Notes: generated by a model not told the origin, from the letters alone. A DNA stretch of 64,000 nucleotides from Streptomyces sp. RKAG290 (GCF_023701695.1 NZ_JAJOZC010000001.1:4897894-4961893); one strand, 5' to 3'. Counted from the first letter of the stretch, positions 44,918 through 57,053 are shown. Program-made: numbers and translations.

Positions 44918-46303
44918 GTGAAGAGCGCCGTGGAGACCCTGAACCCGACCCGGGTTCGGCTCAGCATTGAGGTGCCCTTCGAGGAGCTCAAGGACAGCCT
45001 CGACGCGGCGTACAAGAAGATCAACCAGCAGGTCACGGTGAAGGGGTTCCGCAAGGGCAAGATCCCCAACCGGGTCATCGACCAGCGGTTCGGCCGTGGT
45101 GCTGTGCTGGAGGAGGCCGTCAACGACGCCCTCCCGAAGTTCTACACCGAGGCCGTCAACGAGGGAGAGCTCAACGTCCTCGGCCAGCCGGAGGTCGACA
45201 TCACCGAGCTGAAGGACGGCGAGCTGCTGTCCTTCACCGCGGAGGTTGACGTACGCCCCGAGATCGAGATTCCGGACTACTCCGGCATCGAGGTCACCGT
45301 CGACGCCCTTGAGGTCAGCGACGAGGACGTCGAGAAGGCCGTGGAGCAGCTCCGGGAGCGCTTCGCCTCGACCAACCCGGTCGAGCGCGCCGCCGCCGAC
45401 GGCGACGTCGTGACGATCGACCTGCAGGCCAAGGTCGAGGGCGAGGTCCTGGAGGACGGCGTGGCCGAGGGTGTCTCGTACACCATCGGTTCCGGTGAAC
45501 TCCTCGAAGGCATCGACGACGCCGTCACCGGCCTGGAGGCGGGTGGCGAGGCCACCTTCACCTCCGCGCTGAAGGGCGGCTCCGCCGAGGGCAAGGACGC
45601 CGAGGTCACCGTCAAGGTCACCGCCGTCGCCGCCCGTGAGCTTCCCGAGCTCGACGACGACTTCGCCCAGATGGCGAGCGAGTTCGACACGCTCGACGAG
45701 CTGAAGGCGGACAGCCGTAAGCGCCTCGAGAACACCAAGCAGTTCGACCAGGCCACCCAGGCCCAGGAGCGCGTCCTCGAGGAGCTGCTGAAGCTCGCCG
45801 AGGTCCCGATCCCCGAGAAGCTGCTCGCGGACGAGGTCCAGACCCGCAAGCACAACCTGGAGCACCACCAGCTCGGCCAGATGGGTCTCGACCTCGAGAA
45901 GTACCTGGAGATCCAGGGCAAGACCCTTGAGGAGTTCGAGGCAGAGACCTCCGAGCAGGCCATCAAGGGCATCAAGACCCAGTTCATCCTTGACGAGCTC
46001 GTCAACAAGGAGAAGCTGAACGTCAACCAGGAGGAGCTCACCGAGCACCTCATGCGGCGCGCGCAGTCCTCCGGCATGAGCCCGGACCAGTTCGCCCAGG
46101 CCGTCGTCGAGGGTGGCCAGGTGCCGATGCTCGTCGGCGAGGTCGCCCGCGGCAAGGCGCTCGCCGTCGTCGTCGAGGCCGCCAAGGTCGTCGACACCAA
46201 CGGTGAGGTCGTCGAGCTCGAGGACGACGAGGACGTGGCGGAGGAGACCACCGAGGACGCCGAGGTCACCACCGACGCGGCCGAGGAGAAGACCGAGGCC
46301 TGA
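44918..46303 (+). CDS. tig: Trigger factor
   Basis: This ribosome-associated chaperone and peptidyl-prolyl isomerase has 461 residues. The ribosome-binding domain (1-115) has the signature [17 protein letters not shown], the FKBP-like PPIase domain is about 155-245 ([20 protein letters not shown]), and the helical C-terminal chaperone domain extends to about 430. The Glu/Asp-rich tail ([20 protein letters not shown]) is common in actinobacteria. The GTG start has AAGGAGA upstream. It precedes clpP1, as in many bacteria. Confidence 0.97.
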   Translation: MKSAVETLNPTRVRLSIEVPFEELKDSLDAAYKKINQQVTVKGFRKGKIPNRVIDQRFGRGAVLEEAVNDALPKFYTEAVNEGELNVLGQPEVDITELKDGELLSFTAEVDVRPEIEIPDYSGIEVTVDALEVSDEDVEKAVEQLRERFASTNPVERAAADGDVVTIDLQAKVEGEVLEDGVAEGVSYTIGSGELLEGIDDAVTGLEAGGEATFTSALKGGSAEGKDAEVTVKVTAVAARELPELDDDFAQMASEFDTLDELKADSRKRLENTKQFDQATQAQERVLEELLKLAEVPIPEKLLADEVQTRKHNLEHHQLGQMGLDLEKYLEIQGKTLEEFEAETSEQAIKGIKTQFILDELVNKEKLNVNQEELTEHLMRRAQSSGMSPDQFAQAVVEGGQVPMLVGEVARGKALAVVVEAAKVVDTNGEVVELEDDEDVAEETTEDAEVTTDAAEEKTEA

Positions 46304-46321
46304 GCCTCGCGCTGAACCCGT

Positions 46322-46361
46322 ACGACGGGCTCCGGACGCAGTAGCGTCCGGAGCCCGTCGT
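46322..46361 (+). terminator. Terminator after tig
   Basis: A perfect 18-base inverted repeat ACGACGGGCTCCGGACGC and its complement flank the loop AGTA, starting 19 bases past the tig stop. It separates tig from the clp operon. Confidence 0.8.
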
Positions 46362-46409
46362 CGTATCGGCAGAGGTGCCCCACAACCCTTGTGCGGACTG
46401 CGGACCTTG

Positions 46410-46423
46410 CGCTCCCAGCGAAC
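46410..46423. promoter_or_regulatory. ClgR-type operator upstream of clpP1
   Basis: On the minus strand the site reads GTTCGC-TGGGA-GCG, an exact fit to the GTTCGC-N5-GCG motif described for the Streptomyces activator ClgR, which controls the clpP1clpP2 operon. It lies about 135 bases before the clpP1 start codon. Confidence 0.65.
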
Positions 46424-46556
46424 AGTTGCGGAAGCGGGATGGCGTTGTCCCACCTGCGCGTTAGGGTCCATGAATAGGAAGGGTCGGGGAGTCCCGGCCC
46501 ACCCGGTACGAAGACGCTGAGACGGCCGGAGCCGTCAGAGACGAGCAGGTGGATAC

Positions 46557-47174
46557 GTGACGAATCTGATGCCCTACGCCGCCGGAGAGCCGTCCCTCGG
46601 TGGAGGCCTCGGTGACCAGGTCTACAGCCGACTGCTCGGCGAGCGCATCATCTTCCTCGGACAGCAGGTCGACGATGACATCGCCAACAAGATCACCGCG
46701 CAGCTGCTTCTCCTTGCCGCCGAGCCGGACAAGGACATCTACCTCTACATCAACAGCCCCGGTGGTTCGGTGACAGCCGGCATGGCGGTCTACGACACCA
46801 TGCAGTACATCCCGAACGACGTCGTCACCATCGGTATGGGCATGGCGGCCTCGATGGGCCAGTTCCTGCTCACCGGCGGCGCCGCCGGCAAGCGCTTCGC
46901 GCTCCCGAACACCGACATCCTCATGCACCAGGGCTCGGCCGGTATCGGCGGTACGGCCTCGGACATCAAGATCCAGGCCCAGTACCTGCTGCGCACCAAG
47001 CAGCGGATGGCGGAGATCACCGCCCGCCACTCCGGCCAGACCGTGGAGACGATCATCCGCGACGGCGACCGCGACCGCTGGTACACCGCGGACGAGGCCA
47101 AGGACTACGGCCTCATCGACGAGATCATCACGGTCGCATCGGGCGTTCCGGGCGGCGGCGGCACCGGCGCCTGA
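46557..47174 (+). CDS. clpP1: ATP-dependent Clp protease proteolytic subunit ClpP1
   Basis: The 205-residue serine peptidase forms the first ring of the ClpP1P2 tetradecamer. The nucleophile Ser is in [12 protein letters not shown], His in ILMHQGSAG, and the Asp follows in [17 protein letters not shown]. The start is a GTG at 46557 giving [13 protein letters not shown]; an ATG four codons later is possible. It is the first gene of the clpP1-clpP2 operon with ClpX as partner ATPase. Degradation targets in Streptomyces include regulators such as PopR. Confidence 0.96.
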   Translation: MTNLMPYAAGEPSLGGGLGDQVYSRLLGERIIFLGQQVDDDIANKITAQLLLLAAEPDKDIYLYINSPGGSVTAGMAVYDTMQYIPNDVVTIGMGMAASMGQFLLTGGAAGKRFALPNTDILMHQGSAGIGGTASDIKIQAQYLLRTKQRMAEITARHSGQTVETIIRDGDRDRWYTADEAKDYGLIDEIITVASGVPGGGGTGA

Positions 47175-47255
47175 TCCGGCTGGCGCCGGATCGCGCCCCA
47201 CCCGCACCGCTTTTCTCTCGTACACCGAGACATCCAGCCACAGAACGCCACCAGG

Positions 47256-47939
47256 ATGGTGAACACCCACATGAACAACTTCCCCGGCGCCTCTGCGAGC
47301 GGCCTCTACACCGGCCCGCAGGTGGACAACCGCTACATCGTCCCGCGCTTCGTGGAGCGCACCTCGCAGGGCGTGCGCGAGTACGACCCGTACGCGAAGC
47401 TCTTCGAGGAGCGCGTGATCTTCCTCGGTGTGCAGATCGACGACGCCTCCGCCAACGACGTCATGGCGCAGCTCCTGTGCCTGGAGTCGATGGACCCGGA
47501 CCGGGACATCTCGATCTACATCAACAGCCCCGGCGGCTCGTTCACCGCGCTCACCGCGATCTACGACACGATGCAGTTCGTGAAGCCGGACATCCAGACG
47601 GTCTGCATGGGCCAGGCGGCCTCCGCCGCCGCCGTACTGCTCGCCGCGGGCACGCCGGGCAAGCGGATGGCGCTGCCGAACGCGCGCGTCCTGATCCACC
47701 AGCCGTCCTCGCAGACCGGCCGTGAGCAGCTCTCCGACCTGGAGATCGCGGCCAACGAGATCCTGCGGATGCGGAGCCAGCTGGAGGAGATGCTGGCCAA
47801 GCACTCGACCACGCCGATCGACAAGATCCGTGACGACATCGAGCGCGACAAGATCCTGACCGCCGAGGACGCCCTGGCGTACGGTCTGGTCGACCAGATC
47901 GTCTCGACCCGTAAGAGCGCGGCCGGAGCGGCCGCCTGA
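47256..47939 (+). CDS. clpP2: ATP-dependent Clp protease proteolytic subunit ClpP2
   Basis: The 227-residue second ClpP subunit has Ser in [12 protein letters not shown], His in [11 protein letters not shown] and Asp in the [19 protein letters not shown] segment. It lies 81 bases after clpP1 on the same strand. ATG 47256 and ATG 47271 ([11 protein letters not shown]) are both possible starts; homologues suggest the N-terminal residues are a propeptide removed by processing, so either would give the same mature form. It pairs with ClpP1 in a mixed complex. Confidence 0.96.
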   Translation: MVNTHMNNFPGASASGLYTGPQVDNRYIVPRFVERTSQGVREYDPYAKLFEERVIFLGVQIDDASANDVMAQLLCLESMDPDRDISIYINSPGGSFTALTAIYDTMQFVKPDIQTVCMGQAASAAAVLLAAGTPGKRMALPNARVLIHQPSSQTGREQLSDLEIAANEILRMRSQLEEMLAKHSTTPIDKIRDDIERDKILTAEDALAYGLVDQIVSTRKSAAGAAA

Positions 47940-48095
47940 CGTCGGCCTTTACCCCTTGGTGCGGCAGGGTCACCCGGTCTCGGCCGTGTGAACCGTGCCA
48001 AGGGGGCCCGAACGGGGGGCCAGGCAAGGTACCGTCGGACAGAGGCACGAGGAGGCGCTGAACCAGGCGCCTCCCAGGCGAAGGGGAAGCACCTC

Positions 48096-49397
<1,302 letters not shown>

Positions 49398-49416
49398 CCG
49401 CGGTTGAGTACGTACG

Positions 49417-49459
49417 CGAAGGGGCGCCCGGCCAGGTGAACTGGCCGGGCGCCCCTTCG
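49417..49459. terminator. Bidirectional terminator between clpX and the Pro/Gln-rich protein gene
   Basis: A 19-base perfect inverted repeat (CGAAGGGGCGCCCGGCCAG and its complement) flanks a five-base loop (GTGAA), between convergent genes. Confidence 0.78.
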
Positions 49460-49472
49460 CGTTGCGTGCGGG

Positions 49473-50453
49473 CTACTTGACCTCGACGCGGACGTCGTTG
49501 CGGAGCTTGGCCGCAGTGTTGGCCGCCTCCTCCAGCGAAGCGCCGCCCTTACCGGTCATGAGCGAGCCCATGTCCATGTTGAGAACGAGACTGAGGGTGC
49601 TGTGGTCGCCCCAGATGCAGACAGGCATGGTGAATGACTTGGCGCTGCTGCCGGTTCCCTCTTCCGACTTGACCTCCTGGCACTTCAGGACGCCGTTCTC
49701 GAATCCGGCGGGGGTGAAGGCCTGCGGGCTGCCGACGAACTCGCTACCGCCCTCCTTGTCCTTGCCCGCCTCCGTCTTGGCGTTGGCGAACATGGCGTCG
49801 ACGACCTTCTCCGGGTCTTCGATGTCACCGTAGACGCCCTGGAACTGCAGGAGCTTCTGCGAGATCGCCTCGCCGGCCTGGTAGCTGCCGTTGACACTCG
49901 TGGGGTTCTTGACTCCCCACTCCTCGGCATCCTTGATGTCGCTCTCCGACATCTCGGTGTCGTCGTTCTTCGCGGCAGACTTCTTGTACGTCCCGTCGAT
50001 CACAGTCGCCGGCGCCGTCAGCTTGTACGTCTTGCCGTCGTCTGCGACAGAGCCGCTGCCACCGCCCGAGGTCAGGGCGTACACCCCGCCGCCGATGACC
50101 AGCAGCGCCACAACGGCGCCCCCGATGATCAGCCCGGTCTTCTTCTTCGGCTGACCCGCCGGGGGGAACGGGGGCTGCTGGCCGTAGACCGGCTGGCCGC
50201 CGTACGGGGGAGTGGGGGGCTGCTGGCCGTACGGTCCGGGCTGCTGGGCCTGCGGGTAGCCGTAGCCCGGCTGCGGGGGCTGCTGCTGCGGCGGGACGCC
50301 CTGGGGGGCCTGCTGCGGGTACCCGTAGCCGGGCTGCCCCTGCGGCTGGCCCTGCGGCGGCTGGCCGCCGTAGGGGCCCGGCTGCTGGCCGTACGGTCCG
50401 GGCTGGCCCTGCGGCTGCTGCCCGCCGTACGGGCCCGGCTGGTTGTAGCTCAT
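49473..50453 (-). CDS. Membrane-anchored protein with Pro/Gly/Gln/Tyr-rich N-terminus
   Basis: The protein has 326 residues from ATG 50453 (MSYNQPGPYGGQQ). Residues 1-105 are tandem-like QPGPYGQQP/PQGQPGYGYPQ repeats, intrinsically disordered and cytoplasmic. A single membrane helix (about 108-128, KKKTGLIIGGAVVALLVIGGGVYAL) follows, then an extracytoplasmic domain of about 200 residues with two Cys (LKCQEVK, PVCIWGD) that could form a disulfide. Such Pro/Gln-rich single-pass proteins are frequent in Streptomyces and their function is not established. Confidence 0.8.
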   Translation of the reverse strand: MSYNQPGPYGGQQPQGQPGPYGQQPGPYGGQPPQGQPQGQPGYGYPQQAPQGVPPQQQPPQPGYGYPQAQQPGPYGQQPPTPPYGGQPVYGQQPPFPPAGQPKKKTGLIIGGAVVALLVIGGGVYALTSGGGSGSVADDGKTYKLTAPATVIDGTYKKSAAKNDDTEMSESDIKDAEEWGVKNPTSVNGSYQAGEAISQKLLQFQGVYGDIEDPEKVVDAMFANAKTEAGKDKEGGSEFVGSPQAFTPAGFENGVLKCQEVKSEEGTGSSAKSFTMPVCIWGDHSTLSLVLNMDMGSLMTGKGGASLEEAANTAAKLRNDVRVEVK

Positions 50454-50593
50454 CTGCGGTGTCCCCTGTTCGTCATGCTTACGCGTTCCGAACATCCTGA
50501 CGGAAGGCACACGGACGCGGAGCACCGGGAGTCACACCGTTACTGAACAAACCGGTTTCAGTGCATGACTGTGACGGCCCTAAACTGTGGTGC

Positions 50594-53214
50594 GTGACCG
50601 AGAACGCAGCGCAGCAGCCAGCCAGCAACCCCGAACTTCCGACCCAGTACACGCCGGCGGAGGTAGAGGGGAAGCTGTACGAGCGCTGGGTGGAGCGCGG
50701 TTACTTCGAGGCCGACGAGCACAGCGAAAAGCCGCCGTACTCCATCGTCATTCCGCCGCCCAACGTCACCGGCTCCCTGCACCTGGGGCACGCCTTCGAG
50801 CACACGCTGATCGACGCCCTCGTCCGCCGCAAGCGGATGCAGGGGTTCGAGGCGCTCTACCAGCCCGGCATGGACCACGCCGGCATCGCCACCCAGAACG
50901 TCGTCGAGCGCGAGCTCGGCAAGGAGGGCAAGTCCCGCCACGACCTGGGCCGTGAGGCCTTCGTCGAGCGCGTCTGGCAGTGGAAGAACGAGTCGGGTGG
51001 CCAGATCTCCGGCCAGATGCGCCGCCTCGGCGAGGGCGTCGCCTGGTCCCGTGAGCGCTTCACCATGGACGAGGGCCTGTCCAAGGCCGTCCAGACCGTC
51101 TTCAAGCGGATGTACGACGACGGGCTGATCTACCGCGCCGAGCGCATCATCAACTGGTGCCCGCGCTGTCTCACCGCGATCTCCGACATCGAGGTCGAGT
51201 ACCAGGAGGACGACGGCGAGCTCGTCTCCATGCTGTACGGCGAGGGCGACGAGACCATCGTCGTCGCCACCACCCGCGCCGAGACGATGCTGGGTGACAC
51301 CGCCGTCGCCGTCCACCCCGACGACGAGCGCTACAAGCACCTCGTCGGCAGGCAGATCAAGCTGCCGCTGACCGACCGCACGATTCCGGTCGTCGCCGAC
51401 CACCACGTCGACCCCGAGTTCGGCACCGGCGCGGTCAAGGTGACCCCGGCGCACGACCCGAACGACTTCGAGATCGGCAAGCGCCACGACCTGCCGTTCC
51501 TGACTGTCCTGGACGAGCGCGCCGTCATCACCGTCCCCGGCCCCTTCCAGGGCCTGGACCGGCTGGAGGCCCGCTCCGCCATCGTCGCGGCCCTGCGCGC
51601 CGACGGCCGGATCGTCGCCGAGAAGCGTCCCTACGTCCACTCCGTCGGGCACTGCTCGCGCTGCAAGACGACCATCGAGCCGCGCCTCTCCCTCCAGTGG
51701 TGGGTCAAGGTCGAACCGCTCGCCAAGGCGGCCGGTGACGCCGTCCGCGAAGGCAAGGTCAAGATCCATCCGCAGGAGATGGAGAAGCGCTACTTCGACT
51801 GGGTCGACAACCTCCACGACTGGACGATCTCGCGCCAGCTCTGGTGGGGCCACCGCATCCCCGTCTGGTACGGCCCGAACGGCGAGGTCGTCTGCGTCGG
51901 ACCGGACGACGAAGCCCGACGGGCGAGGGCTGGACGCAGGACAGCGATGTCCTGGACACCTGGTTCTCCTCGGGCCTGTGGCCGTTCTCCACGCTCGGCT
52001 GGCCCGAACAGACCGACAGCCTCGCGAAGTTCTACCCGAACTCCGTCCTGGTCACCGGCTACGACATCCTCTTCTTCTGGGTCGCCCGGATGATGATGTT
52101 CGGCCTCTACGTGAATGACGGCGTCCCGCCGTTCGGGACGATCGTCCTGCACGGCATGGTCCGCGACGAGCACGGCAAGAAGATGTCGAAGTCCTTCGGC
52201 AACGTGGTCAATCCGCTGGACTGGATGGACAAGTACGGCTCCGACGCGCTCCGTTTCACCCTGGCGCGCGGTGCCAACCCCGGTGTCGACGTCCCGATCG
52301 GCGAAGAGTGGGTCCAGGGTTCCGCCAAGTTCTCCAACAAGATCTGGAACGCCACCCGCTTCGCCCTGATGAACGGCGCCACGATCGAGGGCGAGCTGCC
52401 GGCCGCCGACGAGATGTCGGTGACCGACCGCTGGATCCTGTCCCGGCTCAACAAGACCGTCGCCGAAGTCGACGCTTACTACGACGACTTCCAGTTCTCC
52501 AAGCTCAGCGAGGCGCTCCGGCACTTCGCCTGGGACGAGGTCTTCGACTGGTACCTCGAACTGTCCAAGACCACGTTCTTCGGCGGCGGCCGCGGGGCCG
52601 AGGTCTCGGGCCGGGTCCTGGGCGAGGTCCTCGACGTGATGCTGCGCCTGCTGCACCCGGTTGTCCCCTTCGTCACCGAGACCCTGTGGACCGCACTCAC
52701 CGGCCGCGAGTCCGTCGTCATCGCCGACTGGCCGGCGGACAGCGGCTTCCGTGACGACGCCGCCGAGCGGGAGATCGAGCTCGTCCAGCAGGTCGTCACC
52801 GAGGTCCGCCGCTTCCGGTCCGACCAGGGCCTGCAGCCGGGCCAGAAGGTTCCGGCCGAGCTCGCCCTGACCGGTACGCCGCTCGCGCCGCACGAGGCGG
52901 CCATCCGCCAGCTGCTGCGCCTGCAGCCCGCCGGCGACGGCTTCCACGCCACCGCGTCGCTGCCGGTCGCGGGCGCCACGGTCGCGCTCGACCTGTCCGG
53001 CACCATCGACGTCGAGGCCGAGCGTAAGCGCCTGACGAAGGACCTGGGCGCCGCCGAGAAGGAGAAGGCGCAGGCCAACGGCAAGCTGACAAACGAGGCG
53101 TTCCTCGGCAAGGCCCCGGACAACGTGGTCGACAAGATCCGTGGCCGGCTCGCCAAGGCCGAGAGCGACATCGAGCGGATCACTGCCCAGCTGGCGGCAC
53201 TGCCGAAGGGCTGA
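50594..53214 (+). CDS. valS: Valyl-tRNA synthetase, interrupted by a one-base frameshift
   Basis: This class I synthetase charges tRNA-Val. It starts from GTG 50594 ([11 protein letters not shown]). The HIGH-type motif is in [17 protein letters not shown], the editing domain lies at about 200-330, and KMSKS is present after the break in [10 protein letters not shown]; the C-terminal coiled coil ([22 protein letters not shown]) is intact. Near 51915 the frame breaks after [11 protein letters not shown] stands where CCCC is needed, and one added base restores [20 protein letters not shown] and a protein of 873 residues. As valS is essential and normally single-copy, this is almost certainly a sequence error. 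Confidence 0.9.
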
Positions 53215-53221
53215 GGCGCCG

Positions 53222-53266
53222 CGGAGCCCCTGTACCCCTCGCGCGAATGGGGGGACAGGGGCTCCG
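53222..53266 (+). terminator. Terminator or attenuator between valS and folC
   Basis: CGGAGCCCCTGT (53222-53233) pairs with ACAGGGGCTCCG (53255-53266), and an inner ACCCC/GGGGG pairing extends the stem. It starts eight bases past the valS stop and 60 bases before folC. Confidence 0.6.
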
Positions 53267-53325
53267 TCGTACCCGCGTCAGCGGGCGCTGCGCGCGATGT
53301 CCGTGCCCATCCGTAGACTGGCCCT

Positions 53326-54849
53326 GTGAGTGAGCCCCGCCCTTCCGACCGGCACGACGCGTCCGACTCCGACGAGACCTTCGCGGAGATCGTCGACGAA
53401 GCGACCCAGCGCGACCCCGACCTGGCGGTGATCGAGGCCGGGAGCCGTACGCTGCGCGCGGCCTCCGGGCCGCCCCAGAGCGACGAGGTGCCCGCCCGCC
53501 CCGCCGATCCGGAGGTGGACAGGGCGCTGCGCGAGGTGGAGCAGGAGCTCGCCGGGCGCTGGGGCGAGACCAAGCTGGAGCCGTCCGTGGCGCGCATCGC
53601 CGCGCTGATGGACGTGCTCGGCGAGCCGCAGCGCGCGTACCCCTCCATCCACATCACCGGTACCAACGGCAAGACGAGTACGGCCCGCATGATCGAGGCC
53701 CTGCTGGGCGCCTTCGATCTGCGCACCGGCCGCTACACCTCGCCGCACGTCCAGTCGATCACCGAGCGGATCAGCCTGGACGGCTCCCCGATGGACGCCG
53801 AGCGGTTCATCGAGACCTACCAGGACCTCAAGCCGTACGTCGAGATGGTCGACGCGCAGCAGCCCTACCGGCTCTCCTTCTTCGAGGTGCTCACCGGCAT
53901 GGCGTACGCGGCGTTCGCCGACGCGCCGGTCGATGTCGCCGTCGTCGAGGTCGGCATGGGCGGCAGCTGGGACGCGACCAACGTGATCGACTCCACGGTC
54001 GCCGTGGTCACCCCGATTTCCCTGGACCACACCGACCGGCTGGGCTCCACGCCCGGCGAGATCGCGGGGGAGAAGGCCGGGATCATCAAGCAGGGCGCGA
54101 CCGTCATCCTGGCCCAGCAGCCGGTCGACGCCGCCCAGGTCATGCTGAAGAAGGCCGTCGCGGCGGACGCCACGGTGGCCCGTGAGGGCATGGAGTTCGG
54201 CGTCGTCTCCAGGGAGATCGCCGTCGGCGGTCAGCTGCTGACGCTGCGTGGTCTCGGCGGTGAGTACGACAACATCTTCCTGCCGCTCTACGGCGCCCAC
54301 CAGGCGCACAACGCCGTCGTGGCGCTCTGTGCGGTCGAGGCGTTCTTCGGGATCGGCGCCGAGCAGAGCGGCTCGCTCGACGTGGACATCATCCGCAAGG
54401 CCTTCGCCTCGGTGGTGTCGCCCGGCCGCCTCGAAGTCGTCCGCTCCAGCCCGACCGTCGTCCTGGACGCCGCCCACAACCCGGCCGGCGCCCGCGCCAC
54501 CGCCGACGGCCTGTCCGAGGCATTCGGGTTCTCCCGGCTGATCGGCGTGGTCGGTGCCAGCGGCGACAAGGACGTCCGGGGTCTCCTGGAGGCGTTCGAG
54601 CCGATCTTCGCCGAGGTAGTCGTCACCCAGAACTCCAGCGGCCGTGCGATGGACGCCGACGCCCTGGCCACGGTCGCCGTCGAGGTCTTCGGCAACGACC
54701 GGGTCCAGGTCGAGCCCCGTCTCGACGACGCGCTGGAGGCGGCGATCACCCTCGCCGAGGAGGAGGACGAGTACGCGGGCGCCGGAGTGCTGGTGACCGG
54801 ATCTGTGATCACGGTCGGCGAGGCCCGGCTGCTTCTGGGAAGGAGCTGA
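53326..54849 (+). CDS. folC: Folylpolyglutamate synthase / dihydrofolate synthase
   Basis: The 507-residue enzyme adds glutamate to dihydropteroate and to folates. The ATP site is HITGTNGKTSTARMIEALL. The Mur-ligase family strand VVEVGMGGSWDATNV, the loop PISLDHTDRLGSTPGEIAGEKAGIIK with its carbamylated-Lys-like residue, and the C-terminal domain with VVLDAAHNPAGARATADGL are all present. An acidic N-terminal extension of about 65 residues precedes the core, usual in Streptomyces. It starts from a GTG and overlaps nothing. Confidence 0.95.
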   Translation: MSEPRPSDRHDASDSDETFAEIVDEATQRDPDLAVIEAGSRTLRAASGPPQSDEVPARPADPEVDRALREVEQELAGRWGETKLEPSVARIAALMDVLGEPQRAYPSIHITGTNGKTSTARMIEALLGAFDLRTGRYTSPHVQSITERISLDGSPMDAERFIETYQDLKPYVEMVDAQQPYRLSFFEVLTGMAYAAFADAPVDVAVVEVGMGGSWDATNVIDSTVAVVTPISLDHTDRLGSTPGEIAGEKAGIIKQGATVILAQQPVDAAQVMLKKAVAADATVAREGMEFGVVSREIAVGGQLLTLRGLGGEYDNIFLPLYGAHQAHNAVVALCAVEAFFGIGAEQSGSLDVDIIRKAFASVVSPGRLEVVRSSPTVVLDAAHNPAGARATADGLSEAFGFSRLIGVVGASGDKDVRGLLEAFEPIFAEVVVTQNSSGRAMDADALATVAVEVFGNDRVQVEPRLDDALEAAITLAEEEDEYAGAGVLVTGSVITVGEARLLLGRS

Positions 54850-54854
54850 CCCAC

Positions 54855-55211
54855 GTGCGTACGCTCTGTGCTTCGACGCTGATCGGCGAGTTCTTCGTGA
54901 TCGGGTTCGCCGGGCTCGTCGCGATGAAGTCCGACGACCTGTCGTCCGCCACGGTGTGGACGGTCTGCGGCATCGGCATGCTGCTCTGCGTGCTACTCTG
55001 CGGGGTGCTCACCCGCCCGGGCGGCATACAGCTCGGCTGGGCGCTCCAGATCGCGCTGGTCGCCAGCGGTTTCGTGGTGCCGATGATGTTCATTCTCGGC
55101 CTGGTCTTCGGCGGTCTGTGGTGGGCCTCGGTGCACTACGGCCGCAAGATCGACGAGGCGAAGGCCCGCTGGGCCGCGCAGGAGGCGGCCGAGGCGCCCG
55201 CCGGCGGCTGA
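54855..55211 (+). CDS. DUF4233 membrane protein
   Basis: The 118-residue protein has four predicted helices (about 8-25, 33-50, 60-80, 82-95) and an Ala/Glu-rich cytoplasmic tail (EAKARWAAQEAAEA). The GTG lies five bases after the folC stop, and its GGAAGGAG ribosome site overlaps the last folC codons, so translation is coupled. DUF4233 genes are regularly found between folC and ndk in actinobacteria; the function is unknown. Confidence 0.85.
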   Translation: MRTLCASTLIGEFFVIGFAGLVAMKSDDLSSATVWTVCGIGMLLCVLLCGVLTRPGGIQLGWALQIALVASGFVVPMMFILGLVFGGLWWASVHYGRKIDEAKARWAAQEAAEAPAGG

Positions 55212-55326
55212 CCGACGAGCGGCCGTCGCCCGCCCCGGCCCGCGGCGGCCAAACCCGGCCGTCGGCCCCTCACAGCCCCCCTGTAATCTCGCCTGACCGC
55301 ACCCGTATGCCTGCAAGGAGCCGCAC

Positions 55327-55740
55327 ATGACCCAGCGCACCCTCGTTCTTCTCAAGCCCGACGCCGTCCGTCGCGGTCTGGTCGGCGAGATCGTCGGCCG
55401 CATCGAGCGCAAGGCCGGCTGGAAGATCACCGCGCTGGAACTGCGTACCCTGGACCGCGCCACGCTGGAGCAGCACTACGCGGAGCACGTCGGCCGGCCG
55501 TTCTACGAGCCGCTCGTCGAGTTCATGCAGTCCGGCCCCGTCGTCGCGCTGGTCGCCGAGGGCGAGCGGGTCATCGAGGGCGTCCGTACCCTGACCGGCC
55601 CGACCGACCCGATCGCCGCCGCGCCCGGATCCATCCGTGGCGACTTCGGCACGATCACCCGGGAGAACCTCATCCACGCCTCGGACTCCGAGGAGTCCGC
55701 AGAGCGAGAACTGAAGCTGTTCTTTCCGGGCCGCTCCTGA
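55327..55740 (+). CDS. ndk: Nucleoside diphosphate kinase
   Basis: The 137-residue enzyme moves the gamma phosphate from ATP to NDPs. Signature features are TLVLLKPDAVRRGLVGEI at the N-terminus, the KITALELRTL strand, and HASDSEESAERELKLFFP, whose His is the phosphorylated residue. AAGGAG lies eight bases upstream of the ATG. A hairpin follows. Confidence 0.97.
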   Translation: MTQRTLVLLKPDAVRRGLVGEIVGRIERKAGWKITALELRTLDRATLEQHYAEHVGRPFYEPLVEFMQSGPVVALVAEGERVIEGVRTLTGPTDPIAAAPGSIRGDFGTITRENLIHASDSEESAERELKLFFPGRS

Positions 55741-55772
55741 CCTCTGATCAGCCAAACAGCGCTGATGACCTG

Positions 55773-55800
55773 GGGCGACCGAAGTAATTCGGTCGCCCTT
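55773..55800 (+). terminator. Terminator after ndk
   Basis: GGGCGACCGAA and TTCGGTCGCCC flank a four-base loop GTAA and are followed by TTCGG, 33 bases past the ndk stop. Confidence 0.75.
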
Positions 55801-56033
55801 CGGTATAGGGCCCCCGATCGCGGGAACGCATCCCTCCGACGTAACGTCACCATGAGTGGAACGGCCACCCGTTCCGCTCAGCAAGGCGAAGGACCCTCGC
55901 GCTGTGTCGGTGTATCCGGCACTACGATGGAAGCTTCCACGCCCGCAGCGCTCATTTCGCCTACCAAAACAAGCCATCACCGCTTTCACTTGGGAAGGCC
56001 CGACGCATCCTCATGGGGAACAAGGGGAACTCA

Positions 56034-57053
56034 ATGTCGTTCATCGGCCGTGACATGGCTATCGACCTCGGGACTGCCAACACGCTGGTGTACGTCAGGG
56101 GGCGCGGCATCGTTCTGAACGAGCCGTCCGTCGTGGCCATCAACACCAACACCGGCGGCATCCTGGCGGTCGGCGCCGAGGCCAAGAAGATGATCGGCCG
56201 TACACCGGGCAACATCGTTGCCGTACGGCCCCTGAAGGACGGCGTGATCGCCGACTTCGAGATCACGGAGCGGATGCTCCGCTACTTCATCCTGAAGATC
56301 CACAAGCGCCGCTACCTGGCCCGCCCGCGGGTCGTCGTCTGTGTGCCCTCCGGCATCACAGGGGTCGAGCGACGCGCCGTCATCGAGGCATCGACGCAGG
56401 CCGGCGCGCGTCAGGTGCACATCATCGAGGAGCCCATGGCGGCGGCCATCGGCTCCGGTCTGCCGGTCCACGAGGCCACCGGCAACATGGTCGTCGACAT
56501 CGGTGGCGGCACCACCGAGGTCGCGGTCATCTCGCTCGGCGGAATCGTCACCGCCCAGTCGATCCGGGTCGCCGGTGACGAACTGGACAACGCGATCATC
56601 CAGCACATCAAGAAGGAGTACTCCCTCCTCCTCGGTGAGCGCACCGCCGAACAGATCAAGATCACCATCGGGTCGGCGTTCGAGCTGGAGAAGGACGAAC
56701 ACACCGAGATCCGCGGCCGTGACCTCGTCTCGGGCCTGCCCAAGACCGTGGTCATCTCCGCGACCGAGGTCCGCAAGGCGATCGAGGAGCCGGTCAACGC
56801 GATCGTCGACGCGGTCAAGACGACGCTCGACAAGTGCCCGCCGGAGCTCTCCGGCGACGTCATGGACCGGGGCATCGTCCTCACCGGCGGCGGCGCGCTG
56901 CTGCGCGGACTGGACGAGCGGCTGCGCCACGAGACGGGCATGCCGATCCACATCGCGGAGGACCCGCTGGACTCCGTCGCGCTCGGATCCGGCAAGTGCG
57001 TCGAGGAGTTCGAGGCGCTCCAGCAGGTGCTGGACGCCCAGCCCCGACGCTAG
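56034..57053 (+). CDS. mreB: Rod shape-determining protein MreB
   Basis: This actin-like ATPase forms membrane-bound filaments. In Streptomyces it is needed for spore-wall integrity rather than for tip growth. It has 339 residues from ATG 56034, which has GGGGA seven bases upstream; an ATG at 56013 would add MGNKGNS without a ribosome site. Actin-fold motifs are complete: phosphate-1 [25 protein letters not shown], phosphate-2 [18 protein letters not shown], and adenosine motif [15 protein letters not shown]. It heads the mre cluster and has a long leader (293 bases after ndk). Confidence 0.97.
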   Translation: MSFIGRDMAIDLGTANTLVYVRGRGIVLNEPSVVAINTNTGGILAVGAEAKKMIGRTPGNIVAVRPLKDGVIADFEITERMLRYFILKIHKRRYLARPRVVVCVPSGITGVERRAVIEASTQAGARQVHIIEEPMAAAIGSGLPVHEATGNMVVDIGGGTTEVAVISLGGIVTAQSIRVAGDELDNAIIQHIKKEYSLLLGERTAEQIKITIGSAFELEKDEHTEIRGRDLVSGLPKTVVISATEVRKAIEEPVNAIVDAVKTTLDKCPPELSGDVMDRGIVLTGGGALLRGLDERLRHETGMPIHIAEDPLDSVALGSGKCVEEFEALQQVLDAQPRR

